From Novosphingobium mathurense (GTDB lineage Bacteria > Pseudomonadota > Alphaproteobacteria > Sphingomonadales > Sphingomonadaceae): 64,000 nucleotides of DNA. How positions within the stretch are numbered: the stretch's first letter is position 1; every line of letters starts with the position of its first letter. The notes beneath the pieces are model-generated. The model ran no database searches, was not told where the DNA came from, and saw only the letters and a list, made by a program, of their open reading frames with translations. This document shows positions 39,513 to 49,588 of the stretch, piece after piece. The stretch is taken from the NCBI RefSeq assembly GCF_900168325.1, contig NZ_FVZE01000001.1, positions 682,001 to 746,000 on the forward strand, written 5' to 3'. The translations under genes were made by a program, and so were the position numbers.

Positions 39513-41620
39513 TGCGTTCCCCCGTTCGTGGTCGTGCGGTCACCGGAATTCGCGCGCGGGTTCGGGTTCTCGGCGGCGCCAGCCTCTGCGCTGCCGGTCG
39601 CGACCGGTTCAGGACGCGGCGATTGGGCATCGCGGACGATGGGCTGGTTCGCAGTCTGGTCTTCTTCGGACTCGCGCACCTTGCGACTCTCTTCTTCGGC
39701 CGACACCTTCGGGGCGGATACGCCATACTGGGATACGTAGGACTGGTAGCGTGCATCGAGGCGCTCTTTGGCAGTCCCCCCCCAACCCTTTTCGAACTCG
39801 TGCAGCTTCTCGAGGGCGAGTTCGGGGTCCCACAGGTAGGTCATTACGTCGCGCGCGATGGGATAAGCCGCACTCGAACCACCACCGTGCTCGATAATCA
39901 CCGCGCAGGCATAGCGGGGCTTGTCGAAAGGAGCGTAACAGATGAAATGTCCGTGGTCTCGGTACTTCCACGGACCGGTCTTGCCGCTACTGATGTGAAG
40001 ACCGACGACCTGTGCCGTGCCAGTCTTGCCGGCGAGCTTGATGTCGTCAAAGGGGAGGGCGGCGCGGTGCGCGGTGCCCGGACCGTTGACGACATCCGAC
40101 ATGGCCTGGTGCACGTAGTCGAGATGATCCTGCGGAATGCCAAGCGATGCGACGGGATCGTTCTCGTGGCCGTAGAGCAGGCGCGGCATCAGTACCTTGC
40201 CGCTGGCAATGCGCGAGGCCATCACCGCCTGCTGTAACGGGTTCACGAGGAAATAGCCCTGACCGATCGTGGCATTGACCGTATCGAAGGTTTGCCACTC
40301 CTTGCCATACTTCCTCAGTTTCCAGGCCGGGTCCGGCACGGTGCCGTAGGACTGGCCGACCACCGGCAGTTTGAATTCCTGCCCCAGGCCCAGCCTGCGC
40401 GCCATCGCCGCAATCGGATCCATGCCGATGCGCTGGGCGAAGTGATAGAAATAGACGTCGCAGCTCTGGTAGATGCCCTTGGCCATGTTGACCTGGCCAT
40501 GGCCGCGCCGGTTCCAGCAGTGGAACACGCGATTGCCCACCCTGAGGCCGCCGCCGCAGAAGACGCTTTCGTCGGGGTCGAGCCCGGCTTCCATGAAGGA
40601 GAGCGCCACCATCGGCTTGACCGTCGAACCCGGTGGGTAAAGACCGCGCAGCACCTTGTTGCGCAGCGGCACGTGATCGTCGTCCGCCAGCATCTTCCAT
40701 TCGAGGCGGCCGATGCCGTCCGAGAAGCTGTTGGGATCGAAGCTGGGCATCGAGGCCATCGCGAGCACGTCGCCCGAATGGCAGTCCATCACCACGACAG
40801 CGCCGGATTCGACGCCTATGCGCCGCGCCGCATAGTCCTGCAGCCCGCTGTCGATGGTCAGCTTGATCGTCTTGCCGGGAACGTCCTCGCGCGTGTCGAG
40901 ATCGCGCACGATGCGGCCGGAGGCGGTCACCTCAACGCGGCGGGCACCGGGCTTGCCGCGCAGTTCGTGCTCGAAGATCTTTTCCAGTCCGTCCTTGCCG
41001 ACCTTGTAGCCCGGCGTGATCAGGATGGGATCGTGATCCTTCTCGTACTCTTCGGCCGATGCCGCGCCGACGTAGCCGATCAGGTGGCCTACCGAAGGCC
41101 CGGTCGGATAGTCGCGCGAATAGCCCCGCTGGGTGACGACGCCGGGCAGGTCGGGCAAGCGGACGCTGACGGCGGCAAAACGTTCCCAGTCCAGGTTCGA
41201 GGCCACTTCGACCGGCGCGAAGCCGCGGGCCTTGTCGAGCTTGTCCTCAAGGTCCTGCATGTCGACAGGCGACAGTTCGAGCAGCTTGCCCAACTGCGCG
41301 ATGGTGCGCGCGCTGTCCTGCATGCGTTCGGGAATGACGTCGACACGAAAGTCCGCTCGGTTCGAAGCCAGCGGCGTACCGCGGCGATCGAGAATCCAGC
41401 CGCGGCGCGGCGGGATCAGCGACAGGTTGACGCGATTGCTTTCTGCATCGAGCTTATACTTCTCGTTCTGCGCCACCGCGAGGTAGCTCATCCGTGCAGC
41501 CAGCAGAACGCCGATGCCGCCCTGCACGGAACCGAGCACGACGGTGCGGCGGTCGAAGCTGTTGCGCAAGGTGGCCATGCTGACATGGCGCTTGAAGTTG
41601 AATTTGAAGTTGAACTTCAT
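39509..41620 (-). CDS. mrdA: penicillin-binding protein 2 (transpeptidase of the elongasome)
   Basis: PBP2 cross-links peptidoglycan during lateral wall growth with RodA. The 703-residue protein has a short cytoplasmic start, one membrane helix (about 26-45), the dimerisation/pedestal region (PRRGWILDRRGTPLASN, 71-87) and the transpeptidase domain with Ser332 in STVK, and the AGKTGTAQV motif. The C-terminal 90 residues are a charged, proline-containing tail not present in all homologues. The start MKFNFKFNFKRH has a repeated FNFK and overlaps the mreD stop (ATGA); an internal ATG at residue 15 is an alternative. Confidence 0.96.
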   Translation of the reverse strand: MKFNFKFNFKRHVSMATLRNSFDRRTVVLGSVQGGIGVLLAARMSYLAVAQNEKYKLDAESNRVNLSLIPPRRGWILDRRGTPLASNRADFRVDVIPERMQDSARTIAQLGKLLELSPVDMQDLEDKLDKARGFAPVEVASNLDWERFAAVSVRLPDLPGVVTQRGYSRDYPTGPSVGHLIGYVGAASAEEYEKDHDPILITPGYKVGKDGLEKIFEHELRGKPGARRVEVTASGRIVRDLDTREDVPGKTIKLTIDSGLQDYAARRIGVESGAVVVMDCHSGDVLAMASMPSFDPNSFSDGIGRLEWKMLADDDHVPLRNKVLRGLYPPGSTVKPMVALSFMEAGLDPDESVFCGGGLRVGNRVFHCWNRRGHGQVNMAKGIYQSCDVYFYHFAQRIGMDPIAAMARRLGLGQEFKLPVVGQSYGTVPDPAWKLRKYGKEWQTFDTVNATIGQGYFLVNPLQQAVMASRIASGKVLMPRLLYGHENDPVASLGIPQDHLDYVHQAMSDVVNGPGTAHRAALPFDDIKLAGKTGTAQVVGLHISSGKTGPWKYRDHGHFICYAPFDKPRYACAVIIEHGGGSSAAYPIARDVMTYLWDPELALEKLHEFEKGWGGTAKERLDARYQSYVSQYGVSAPKVSAEEESRKVRESEEDQTANQPIVRDAQSPRPEPVATGSAEAGAAENPNPRANSGDRTTTNGGTQ

Positions 41621-42162
41621 TTCAGGACCATCAACGGCGTGAGCCGGATCCGGTCGATCTTCGCAACGATAAGTCCGACGAGCGGGTATGAGAGCACTGA
41701 AATCACGATCTGCGGCACAATAACATGGAGCGGGGCAGCGGCGCCGGCGATATTCACGAGGCCGAGGCTGAGGACGATATAGGCGACGATGAGCCCGATC
41801 GCCACCAGCCACTCGGTCACAAAATTGCGCCAGGGCAGACGGGTCTCGATCACTTCGAGGACGATGGCCGAAAGCGACCAGAGCAGCACGGCGGAGCCGA
41901 ATGGCTGTCCGGAGAACAGGTCGTCGAACAGGCCGAGCGGCAGGCCGGCCCAGATCGGCAGAAGGCCGGGTCGCAACTGCTGCCAGGAAATGAAGAACAG
42001 GAAGCCGAGCGGCGGCAGCACCGGCGCGGAGGCGATCATCAGCCAGCCCGGCACCAGCGATGCCAGCATGATCGAGATCCAGGGCAGGGTCAGCGCCACC
42101 AGGGGCGAAGGAGCGCGATTGATTCGCGGACCGGTCGCAGCGCTGCGTCGCGGTCCCATCAT
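41617..42162 (-). CDS. mreD: rod-shape-determining protein MreD
   Basis: A 181-residue inner-membrane protein with five to six hydrophobic segments, e.g. LALTLPWISIMLASL-like helices and WLVAIGLIVAYIVLSLGL. MreD is poorly conserved, but size, position between mreC and mrdA, and segments LRPGLLPIWAGLPLGLFDDLFSGQPFGSAVLLW fit the family. Both ends overlap its neighbours by ATGA. Confidence 0.93.
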   Translation of the reverse strand: MMGPRRSAATGPRINRAPSPLVALTLPWISIMLASLVPGWLMIASAPVLPPLGFLFFISWQQLRPGLLPIWAGLPLGLFDDLFSGQPFGSAVLLWSLSAIVLEVIETRLPWRNFVTEWLVAIGLIVAYIVLSLGLVNIAGAAAPLHVIVPQIVISVLSYPLVGLIVAKIDRIRLTPLMVLK

Positions 42163-43046
42163 TCGGCGAACGTCTCGCTGTTTTCGTGGGCCGGCGGCGG
42201 CGGCTTGGGCGTCCAGACCTTCTCGATCATGACATAGTCGGTGTCGGACGGATTGCTCAGCACGCGCGCTACCGCGCCATCGCGTACGATCTCGGTCAGG
42301 ATCGCCATCGGCGTTCCTGGGCGGTAGAGCCCGCCGGAGCCCGAGGTGACCATGACGTCGCCCTTCTTGAGCGGGTTGATGCCCAGGTTGATCAGGCGGA
42401 TGCGCAAGGTGCCGTCGCCGTTGCCCTGCGCGAAAGCAGGAACGCCATCGGTCGAGCGGCGGACGGGCACGAGGCTCTCGGTATCGGTGATGAGCAGGAC
42501 CCGCGAGGTCGAAGCGCCGACTTCGAGGATGCGCCCGACGAGGCCCAGCTTCGAACGGATCGGCATGCCCTTCGTCAGGCCCTTGTCGCGTCCGGCATCG
42601 AGCGTGGCGTAGCGCCGTGTGCTGCCGCTCGTCGAACTGGTCAGGCGCGCGGTGGCGATGGCGCCCTCGTCCGATCGCGTGAGGTCGAGGAGCTGCTTGA
42701 GGCGCTTGTTCTCGGCGCGGATCGCGTCGGCTTCGACAAGGCGCACCTTGGCTTCGGCCAATTCGCGTTCAAGGCGCGCGTGCTCACTGCCGAACTTGAA
42801 GAAGCCGGCTATGTCGTTGACGACGGTCTTCGAGACCGTGCGTCCCGCAGCCGTTGCCTTGGCCGCCGGTTCGGTGACATCGGCAGCCGCGCCGCGCAGG
42901 CCGGAGAACGCGCCGGGATTGGCGATGGAGATGACGACAAGTCCCAATCCCACGACGGCACCGATCGCGCCGGCGATGTAGCTGAGGAACGTCGAATATT
43001 GCGCTCTGCGGGAAAAGCCGGAGCGCCGGTTTGCTGGCGGCGCCAT
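42159..43046 (-). CDS. mreC: rod-shape-determining protein MreC
   Basis: MreC is the periplasmic scaffold linking MreB to PBP2. In 295 residues there is one membrane helix (about 19-42), a coiled coil (ARLERELAEAKVRLVEADAIRAENKRLKQLL) and the double beta-barrel domain (GLTKGMPIRSKLGLVGRILEVGASTSRVLLITD and GDVMVTSGSGGLYRPGTPMAILTEI). It follows mreB after 64 bases that contain a GC hairpin. Confidence 0.96.
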   Translation of the reverse strand: MAPPANRRSGFSRRAQYSTFLSYIAGAIGAVVGLGLVVISIANPGAFSGLRGAAADVTEPAAKATAAGRTVSKTVVNDIAGFFKFGSEHARLERELAEAKVRLVEADAIRAENKRLKQLLDLTRSDEGAIATARLTSSTSGSTRRYATLDAGRDKGLTKGMPIRSKLGLVGRILEVGASTSRVLLITDTESLVPVRRSTDGVPAFAQGNGDGTLRIRLINLGINPLKKGDVMVTSGSGGLYRPGTPMAILTEIVRDGAVARVLSNPSDTDYVMIEKVWTPKPPPPAHENSETFAE

Positions 43047-43069
43047 GCGCCTTGCACTCCTTCATCGAA

Positions 43070-43095
43070 CGGCCCCGCAATTCGCGTCGGGGCCG
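43070..43095 (-). other. hairpin between mreB and mreC
   Basis: CGGCCCC (43070-43076) pairs with GGGGCCG (43089-43095), loop 12. There is no T-tract. It could reduce read-through so that MreB is made in excess over the membrane partners, or protect the upstream mRNA end. Confidence 0.4.
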
Positions 43096-43110
43096 CCCGC
43101 TTGCGACAGA

Positions 43111-44190
<1,080 letters not shown>

Positions 44191-44342
44191 TCACTGCTGG
44201 GATCGGATGACAGGCATGTTGGCATGGAAGTTGGTCCCTTAACCCATCGATTTGGGAAACGCCAAAATTTTGTGTCGATTTGTAGTGGGATTCTTCGGGC
44301 GTCCGTCTCGAATTGACCGCGTTTCACCGCTAGAAATCGCTG

Positions 44343-46166
44343 ATGCCCACAATTCGTCGCCTTCCCGAACATCTCGTCAACCGGATTGCAGCGGGCGAAG
44401 TCGTCGAGAGACCGGCCTCGGCGCTCAAGGAGCTCGTTGAAAACGCTATAGATGCAGGCTCCAGCCAGGTGACGGTGCGGATCGCGTCAGGCGGCCTCGA
44501 CATGATCGAAGTCACCGATGACGGCTGCGGTATGCGACCCGACGAGATCGCCCTGGCCCTTGAACGGCATGCAACGTCCAAGCTGCCGGATGAGCATATC
44601 GAGCAGGTTTCCACGCTGGGATTTCGCGGTGAGGCGCTTCCGTCGATCGGATCGGTCGCCCGGCTGACGATCGAGAGCCGTCCGCGCGACAGCAGCGAGG
44701 GCTGGAAGCGAGTCGTCGATCACGGTGAGGTCGTTGCCGATGGTCCGGCGGCCTTGCCGCCCGGTACCCGGATCAGGGTCGAAAACCTCTTCGGCAAGGT
44801 TCCTGCGCGCCGCAAGTTCCTGCGCACGCCGCGTTCGGAATATGCTGCCTGCCAGGACGTCGTGCGTCGCCTGGCGATGGCCCGGCCCGATGTCGGTTTC
44901 GTGATGGAGCACGACGGCAGACGCGTGGTGGCGGTGCAGCCGCGCGAGGAACTTGCGTCGCGCGTCGCCCGCCTCGTAGCGCGCGAACTGGCGGAGGACG
45001 GGGTGCTGATCGAGGCGGAGCGCGGAACGGCAAGGCTCACCGGGGTCGCCGGCCTTCCCACCTTCAATCGCGGAGTTGCCGATCACCAGTACCTGTTCGT
45101 CAATGGCAGGCCGGTGAAGGACCGCCTGCTGGTCGGCGCGGTGCGCGGCGCCTACTCGGACATGCTGGCGCGCGATCGTCATGCGGTGCTGGCGCTGTTC
45201 CTCGAAATTCCGCCCGAGGAAGTCGACGTCAACGTCCACCCCGCCAAGACAGAAGTGCGCTTTCGCGATCCCGCCTTCGTGCGCGGCTTCCTCGTCGGAG
45301 CCCTGCGCCATGCGCTTGAGGGGGCTGGACAGAAGAGCGCGCAGCCGCCTTCGGCATCGGCGATGGGCAACTGGCAGGTCGAGCCGACTGCCCCGGCCGC
45401 GCCGGAGCCGGCTCCTGCACTCGGCTCGCTCTTTGCCCGGCAATACTCCGCGCCCCGCACGAACTTCTCCGGATCTCGCCTGTCCGAAGCGGGAACGGCC
45501 TGGAAATCTTACGAGGCCGAAGTCATGGCCCCGCCTGCTGCGCGCGCCGAACAGGTCGGCGATGAGCCCGAAGAGGCATTGAGCTATCCGCTTGGCGTGG
45601 CACGGGGGCAGGTCGCGGGGACTTACATCGTGGCCGAAGCGGAAGACGGGCTCGTCATCGTCGACCAGCACGCTGCCCACGAGCGACTGGTGCTGGAGCG
45701 GCTCAAGGCCGCAGGTGCGGAAGACGCCATGGTGCGCAGCCAGGCGCTGCTTCTGCCTGAAGTCGTCGAACTGGAGGAAGTCGCCTGCGATGCGCTGGAG
45801 GACAAGATCGAAGACATGGCCCGCTTCGGCCTCGTCATCGAGCGCTTCGGCCCGGCGGCGATGCTGGTGCGCGCGGTGCCCTCGGTGCTCGGCAAGACCG
45901 ACGCGCAGGGACTGCTGCGCGACCTGGCAGACGATCTGGCGAAGAATGGCGATGCCCTCTTGCTGGGCGAAAAGCTCGATCTGGTGCTCGCGACCATGGC
46001 CTGTCACGGTTCGGTTCGGGCCGGTCGTTCGCTGACGGTCGCCGAAATGAATGCCCTGCTGCGCGAAATGGAACGCACCCCGCGCTCGGGCCAATGCAAC
46101 CATGGACGCCCTACGTGGGTTAAGCTTGCTCATCAGGATATCGAGAAGCTGTTCGGACGAAAATGA
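44343..46166 (+). CDS. mutL: DNA mismatch repair protein MutL
   Basis: MutL couples mismatch recognition to strand removal. The N-terminal GHKL ATPase motifs are KELVENAIDAGS (29-40, catalytic Glu30 and Asn34), DDGCGM (59-64) and TLGFRGEALPSIG (91-103). A low-complexity linker follows (about 330-410). The C-terminus has DQHAAHERLVLE, the metal-binding endonuclease motif, and SGQCNHGRPT, so this MutL is the nicking type expected in bacteria without MutH. The length of 607 fits. Its stop overlaps the start of a lipoprotein gene. Confidence 0.97.
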   Translation: MPTIRRLPEHLVNRIAAGEVVERPASALKELVENAIDAGSSQVTVRIASGGLDMIEVTDDGCGMRPDEIALALERHATSKLPDEHIEQVSTLGFRGEALPSIGSVARLTIESRPRDSSEGWKRVVDHGEVVADGPAALPPGTRIRVENLFGKVPARRKFLRTPRSEYAACQDVVRRLAMARPDVGFVMEHDGRRVVAVQPREELASRVARLVARELAEDGVLIEAERGTARLTGVAGLPTFNRGVADHQYLFVNGRPVKDRLLVGAVRGAYSDMLARDRHAVLALFLEIPPEEVDVNVHPAKTEVRFRDPAFVRGFLVGALRHALEGAGQKSAQPPSASAMGNWQVEPTAPAAPEPAPALGSLFARQYSAPRTNFSGSRLSEAGTAWKSYEAEVMAPPAARAEQVGDEPEEALSYPLGVARGQVAGTYIVAEAEDGLVIVDQHAAHERLVLERLKAAGAEDAMVRSQALLLPEVVELEEVACDALEDKIEDMARFGLVIERFGPAAMLVRAVPSVLGKTDAQGLLRDLADDLAKNGDALLLGEKLDLVLATMACHGSVRAGRSLTVAEMNALLREMERTPRSGQCNHGRPTWVKLAHQDIEKLFGRK

Positions 46167-46687
46167 TGCGCAAGACATTGGCGGTTCTGGTTTTCCTCTC
46201 GCTTCTCGCCGGGTGCGAAGAGAAGGATCCACAAGAGGAAGCCGCGCAGGACGCCAAGGACATCGCGACAGTCGAGCGCATGAGCCGCGAACCGTTCAAG
46301 CCTATCGTTCCCGATCCGATCACCCCGGTCGACATCGATCGCTACGGTCTTGACCGCGCGGGCTGTTTCTTCCGCAAGACGGGCAAGGCCGGAAGTGAAG
46401 ACAACGGTGGGCAGAAAGCCGATCCGATCTTCTTCGGCGACAGTGTCGACGGTTTCCTGCGCATCAAGGGCGATCTCAAACGTTTCGCTGCCAAGACGCA
46501 GAGCGCGGAGTTTCCCGGCGGGGCACGGGCGACGTACGTTGGATTGTCGAGCTGGCTGGACATTGTCCGGTTGCCCGATGCCGGGACCGGGGCCGATGCG
46601 AATGTCTGGCCGGCCCGTCTGATCCTTCACGATTCGCAGGAACGCGTGGCCTTCATGGCGGACGGCACGGTCGACTGCAGCGCCTGA
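46163..46687 (+). CDS. lipoprotein of unknown function, 174 aa
   Basis: The signal peptide MMRKTLAVLVFLSLLAGCEEKD has a lipobox LLAGC with cleavage before Cys18. The mature 157 residues are acidic at the start (EEKDPQEEAAQDAKDIATVER), then contain a folded region with two cysteines (AGCFFRKTGKAG; VDCSA end) and WLDIVRLPDAG. I know no family. It starts within the mutL stop codon (ATGA), so it is co-translated, but a functional link with mismatch repair is unlikely. Confidence 0.8.
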   Translation: MMRKTLAVLVFLSLLAGCEEKDPQEEAAQDAKDIATVERMSREPFKPIVPDPITPVDIDRYGLDRAGCFFRKTGKAGSEDNGGQKADPIFFGDSVDGFLRIKGDLKRFAAKTQSAEFPGGARATYVGLSSWLDIVRLPDAGTGADANVWPARLILHDSQERVAFMADGTVDCSA

Positions 46688-46718
46688 GCCGGAGTGAACC
46701 GTGGTGGTGGGCCGGGGA

Positions 46719-47477
46719 TCAGATCCAGGGCAGCATCGCCTTTGCCAGCATCCACAGGCCCATGCCGATCATGAACAGGTTCTCGGTCAGCGATACGAAG
46801 CCAAGCGGCACATTGCCCGAGCCGCCGACGCAGGCACACTTCAGCTCTCGTTTCTGGACATAGACCGCATAGTAGACAGACGCAGCGCCGATCGAGCCGA
46901 TGAACAGGGCGACGGGAATGGAAATCCATGGCAGGACATGCGCCGTCATCAGCGCGCCAGCCACCCATTCCAGCGCGGGGTAGGCATAGGCATAAGGCAC
47001 CCAGCGCCGCGCCAACAGGTCGTAGCCCAGGAACATCGTCGAGAATTTCTCGACGTCCTGCAGCTTGAGCATGGCAAGCAGCATCATCGAGATCGAGACG
47101 AACCATTCCAGAGGCAGGACGGCCAGCAGCGTGCCTAGCGAAGCCCAGCTTGCAGCGAGGGCCAGCGTTGCGGCCGTGGCGAAGATCGCGATGACCGGTT
47201 TGTAGCTCTTCTCGTCGGGATCGTGGACCTTGTGCTCGAAGAACCGGCGCAGGTCGTCGTATCCGCCGATCCGCTGCCCGCCAATGAAGGTCTGCGGGGT
47301 CGTCTCGACATCGTGGCGGGCCTTGAACGCGTCGGTTTCTTCGCGCGTTTCGAGCCACTTGTCGTCAATGCGGAAGCCGTGCTTCTCGAGAAGGTACATG
47401 GACTTCAGCCCGAAGGGGCAGACGTGCTTCTCCATGACCATGCGATAGAGAACGGCGGACTTGTTGGGATCGATCAT
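46719..47477 (-). CDS. glutaredoxin domain fused to MauE-like membrane domain
   Basis: Residues 8-85 form a glutaredoxin fold with a monothiol-type active site CPFG (Cys20), the cis-proline TTPQTFIGGQRIGGYDDLRRF (59-79). Residues 94-252 are a four-helix membrane domain of the MauE/DoxX type with the motif CACVGGSGNVPLGFVSLTEN (conserved paired cysteines). MauE-like proteins move reducing equivalents across the membrane, so the fusion is likely a cytoplasmic thiol donor wired to a membrane thiol carrier. It is 25 bases downstream of the DUF1206 gene on the same strand. Confidence 0.85.
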   Translation of the reverse strand: MIDPNKSAVLYRMVMEKHVCPFGLKSMYLLEKHGFRIDDKWLETREETDAFKARHDVETTPQTFIGGQRIGGYDDLRRFFEHKVHDPDEKSYKPVIAIFATAATLALAASWASLGTLLAVLPLEWFVSISMMLLAMLKLQDVEKFSTMFLGYDLLARRWVPYAYAYPALEWVAGALMTAHVLPWISIPVALFIGSIGAASVYYAVYVQKRELKCACVGGSGNVPLGFVSLTENLFMIGMGLWMLAKAMLPWI

Positions 47478-47502
47478 TGCAGCTGCAGTTTTGTCTGGAG
47501 TT

Positions 47503-48309
47503 TCAGGTGAATCTGGCCTTTGCCGCCTCGAAATCGCCGCCGGGGTCCGGAATGATGCGGTACCGCGCGACGATCATGCTGAATACGCCGAAAAGTACCA
47601 GTCCGGCGGCCACCGCGAGGTAGAGCGGCGAAATATCGCGAAGGTCGGTAATGGCATCGCCGAGCGAGAGTGCCTCGCTGCTGCTTTCCAGCCAGCCCGA
47701 ACGGATCAATGACCAGCCCATGACGAGAAAGACGAGACCGCGCGTGAAATAGCCGGCTCGGCCCAGCCAGCAGGTATAGCTCGGCGCGGCAGCCGTGACC
47801 CGCTTCATGAAGCCGAGGGTGGCTGCTTCCTTGACCTGGAACAGAGCTGCCGCGACGAGGCCGATGCCGACCGCGCCCAGGGCAAGGCTGCCCAGGTCGT
47901 AGGTCAGGGCGGTTGCAGCCATGTCCTGTGCGCGGCTGTCGGCATGGACCTTGCTGCCGAGCGCGAACCGGAGCGCGGTCCAGGACAGGCCGAGATAGAT
48001 CACGAAGCTGCACATGTGGCCGATGCGCACGGCAATGCCCTTCGCATCGTTGCCGTGGCGTTCGGTGTCGAGCACCGCGGTCGAAAGCCGGAACAGGGCA
48101 TAGCCGAAGAGGCCGATGGCCGAGAGAAACAGGACTGCCGTGCCGCCCGGGATCTGGTTGATGTACTCCATCGCCCCGGCCTGGCCCTGCTTCACGGCCG
48201 ATGAACCCGACGCGGAAATGGCGAGGTAGCCGAGCAGGGAGTAGACCACGCCGCGCGCAAAGTAGCCCAGCCTTGCCAGCCAGACGAGTTTCTCAGATTT
48301 GTCGACCAT
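47503..48309 (-). CDS. DUF1206 membrane protein
   Basis: The 268-residue protein has six hydrophobic segments arranged as three internal repeats, each with an aromatic/basic/glycine motif: WLARLGYFARGVVYSLLGYLAI, VRIGHMCSFVIYLGLSWTAL and WLGRAGYFTRGLVFLVMGWSLI. This is the DUF1206 pattern. Function unknown. I start at MVDKSEKLV; upstream residues of the longer frame are not family-like. ychF lies 79 bases upstream on the same strand. Confidence 0.88.
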   Translation of the reverse strand: MVDKSEKLVWLARLGYFARGVVYSLLGYLAISASGSSAVKQGQAGAMEYINQIPGGTAVLFLSAIGLFGYALFRLSTAVLDTERHGNDAKGIAVRIGHMCSFVIYLGLSWTALRFALGSKVHADSRAQDMAATALTYDLGSLALGAVGIGLVAAALFQVKEAATLGFMKRVTAAAPSYTCWLGRAGYFTRGLVFLVMGWSLIRSGWLESSSEALSLGDAITDLRDISPLYLAVAAGLVLFGVFSMIVARYRIIPDPGGDFEAAKARFT

Positions 48310-48388
48310 CCTTGGTGCGCTCCTGTCGCCCCTCGCAACAGCAACGCACCGGATGGACAATGGTGCCCCTTGTCGGGACGAACCGGGC

Positions 48389-49489
48389 TCAGACGTTGAA
48401 CTTGAAGTGCATCACGTCGCCGTCATGCACCAGGTATTCCTTGCCTTCCTGACGCAGCTTGCCGGCTTCCTTGGCGCCGGCCTCGCCGTTCAGGGCGACA
48501 TAGTCGTCATAGGCGATGGTTTCCGCGCGGATGAAGCCGCGTTGCATGTCCGAGTGGATCTCGCCCGCCGCTTCGGGCGCCTTGGCCCCCTTGTGGACGG
48601 TCCAGGCGCGGGCTTCCTTGGGGCCGACCGTGAAGAAGGTCAGCAGGCCGAGCAGGTCGTAACCGGCGCGGATGATGCGGGCGAGACCGGTTTCGTGCAG
48701 GCCCATTTCTTCGAGGAACACCATGCGTTCCTCGATATCCATGCCGACGAGTTCCGACTCGATCGCGGCGGAGACGATGACGGCGGTGGCGCCTTCGGCC
48801 TTGGCCTTCTCGAACACCCGGGCGGAGAATTCATTGCCTTCGGCGGCCGCTTCTTCCTCGACGTTGCAGACGTAGAGCACCGGCTTTGCGGTGAGCAGCT
48901 GGGCCTGCGCGAAGACGCGGGCTTCGTCGTCGTCCTTGGGCTGGGTCAGGCGAGCGGGCTTGCCGTCGCGCAGCAGTTCCAGCGCCTGCCCGAGCACCGA
49001 AGCGATGACCTTCGATTCCTTGTCGCCCTGAGCGGCCTTCTTCTGGGCCGCAGGCACGCGCTTTTCCAGGCTTTCGAGGTCAGAGAGCAGCAGTTCGGTT
49101 TCCACTGTCTCGGCATCGGCGATAGGATCGACCTTGTTGTCGACATGCTGGATGTCGTCATTTTCGAAGCAGCGCAGCACGTGGACCACGGCGTCGACTT
49201 CGCGGATGTTGCCGAGGAACTGATTGCCCAGGCCCTCACCCTTCGATGCCCCGCGAACGAGGCCGGCGATATCGACGAAGGAAAGCTGGGTCGGGATGAT
49301 CTTGGCCGAACCCGCGATTTCGGCCAGTTTGTCCAGGCGCGGGTCGGGGACGCCGACCTGGCCGACATTGGGCTCGATGGTGCAGAAGGGATAATTGGCC
49401 GCCTGAGCCGCCTGCGTCTCTGTGAGCGCATTGAACAAGGTCGACTTGCCGACATTGGGCAGGCCCACGATCCCGCAACGGAAACCCAT
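48389..49489 (-). CDS. ychF: ribosome-associated ATPase/GTPase YchF
   Basis: YchF is an Obg-family P-loop NTPase that prefers ATP and acts on translation and stress control. The 366 residues show the G1 loop GLPNVGKSTLFNAL (9-22), the G3 region FVDIAGLVRGASKGEGLGNQFL, a coiled-coil insert, and the C-terminal TGS domain (FFTVGPKEARAWTVHKGAKAPEAAGEIHSDMQRGFIRAE). The start is the family N-terminus MGFRCGIVG. It heads a minus-strand run with DUF1206 and the glutaredoxin fusion. Confidence 0.97.
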   Translation of the reverse strand: MGFRCGIVGLPNVGKSTLFNALTETQAAQAANYPFCTIEPNVGQVGVPDPRLDKLAEIAGSAKIIPTQLSFVDIAGLVRGASKGEGLGNQFLGNIREVDAVVHVLRCFENDDIQHVDNKVDPIADAETVETELLLSDLESLEKRVPAAQKKAAQGDKESKVIASVLGQALELLRDGKPARLTQPKDDDEARVFAQAQLLTAKPVLYVCNVEEEAAAEGNEFSARVFEKAKAEGATAVIVSAAIESELVGMDIEERMVFLEEMGLHETGLARIIRAGYDLLGLLTFFTVGPKEARAWTVHKGAKAPEAAGEIHSDMQRGFIRAETIAYDDYVALNGEAGAKEAGKLRQEGKEYLVHDGDVMHFKFNV

Positions 49490-49588
49490 GTGTTACTCCG
49501 GAATGAAAATTTCGCCGCCCATAGCGGTCAGGATCGGTCTTGACCAGTTTCACCTAATCTTCACCCCCTGCAACTATCGCTGCCGGGC

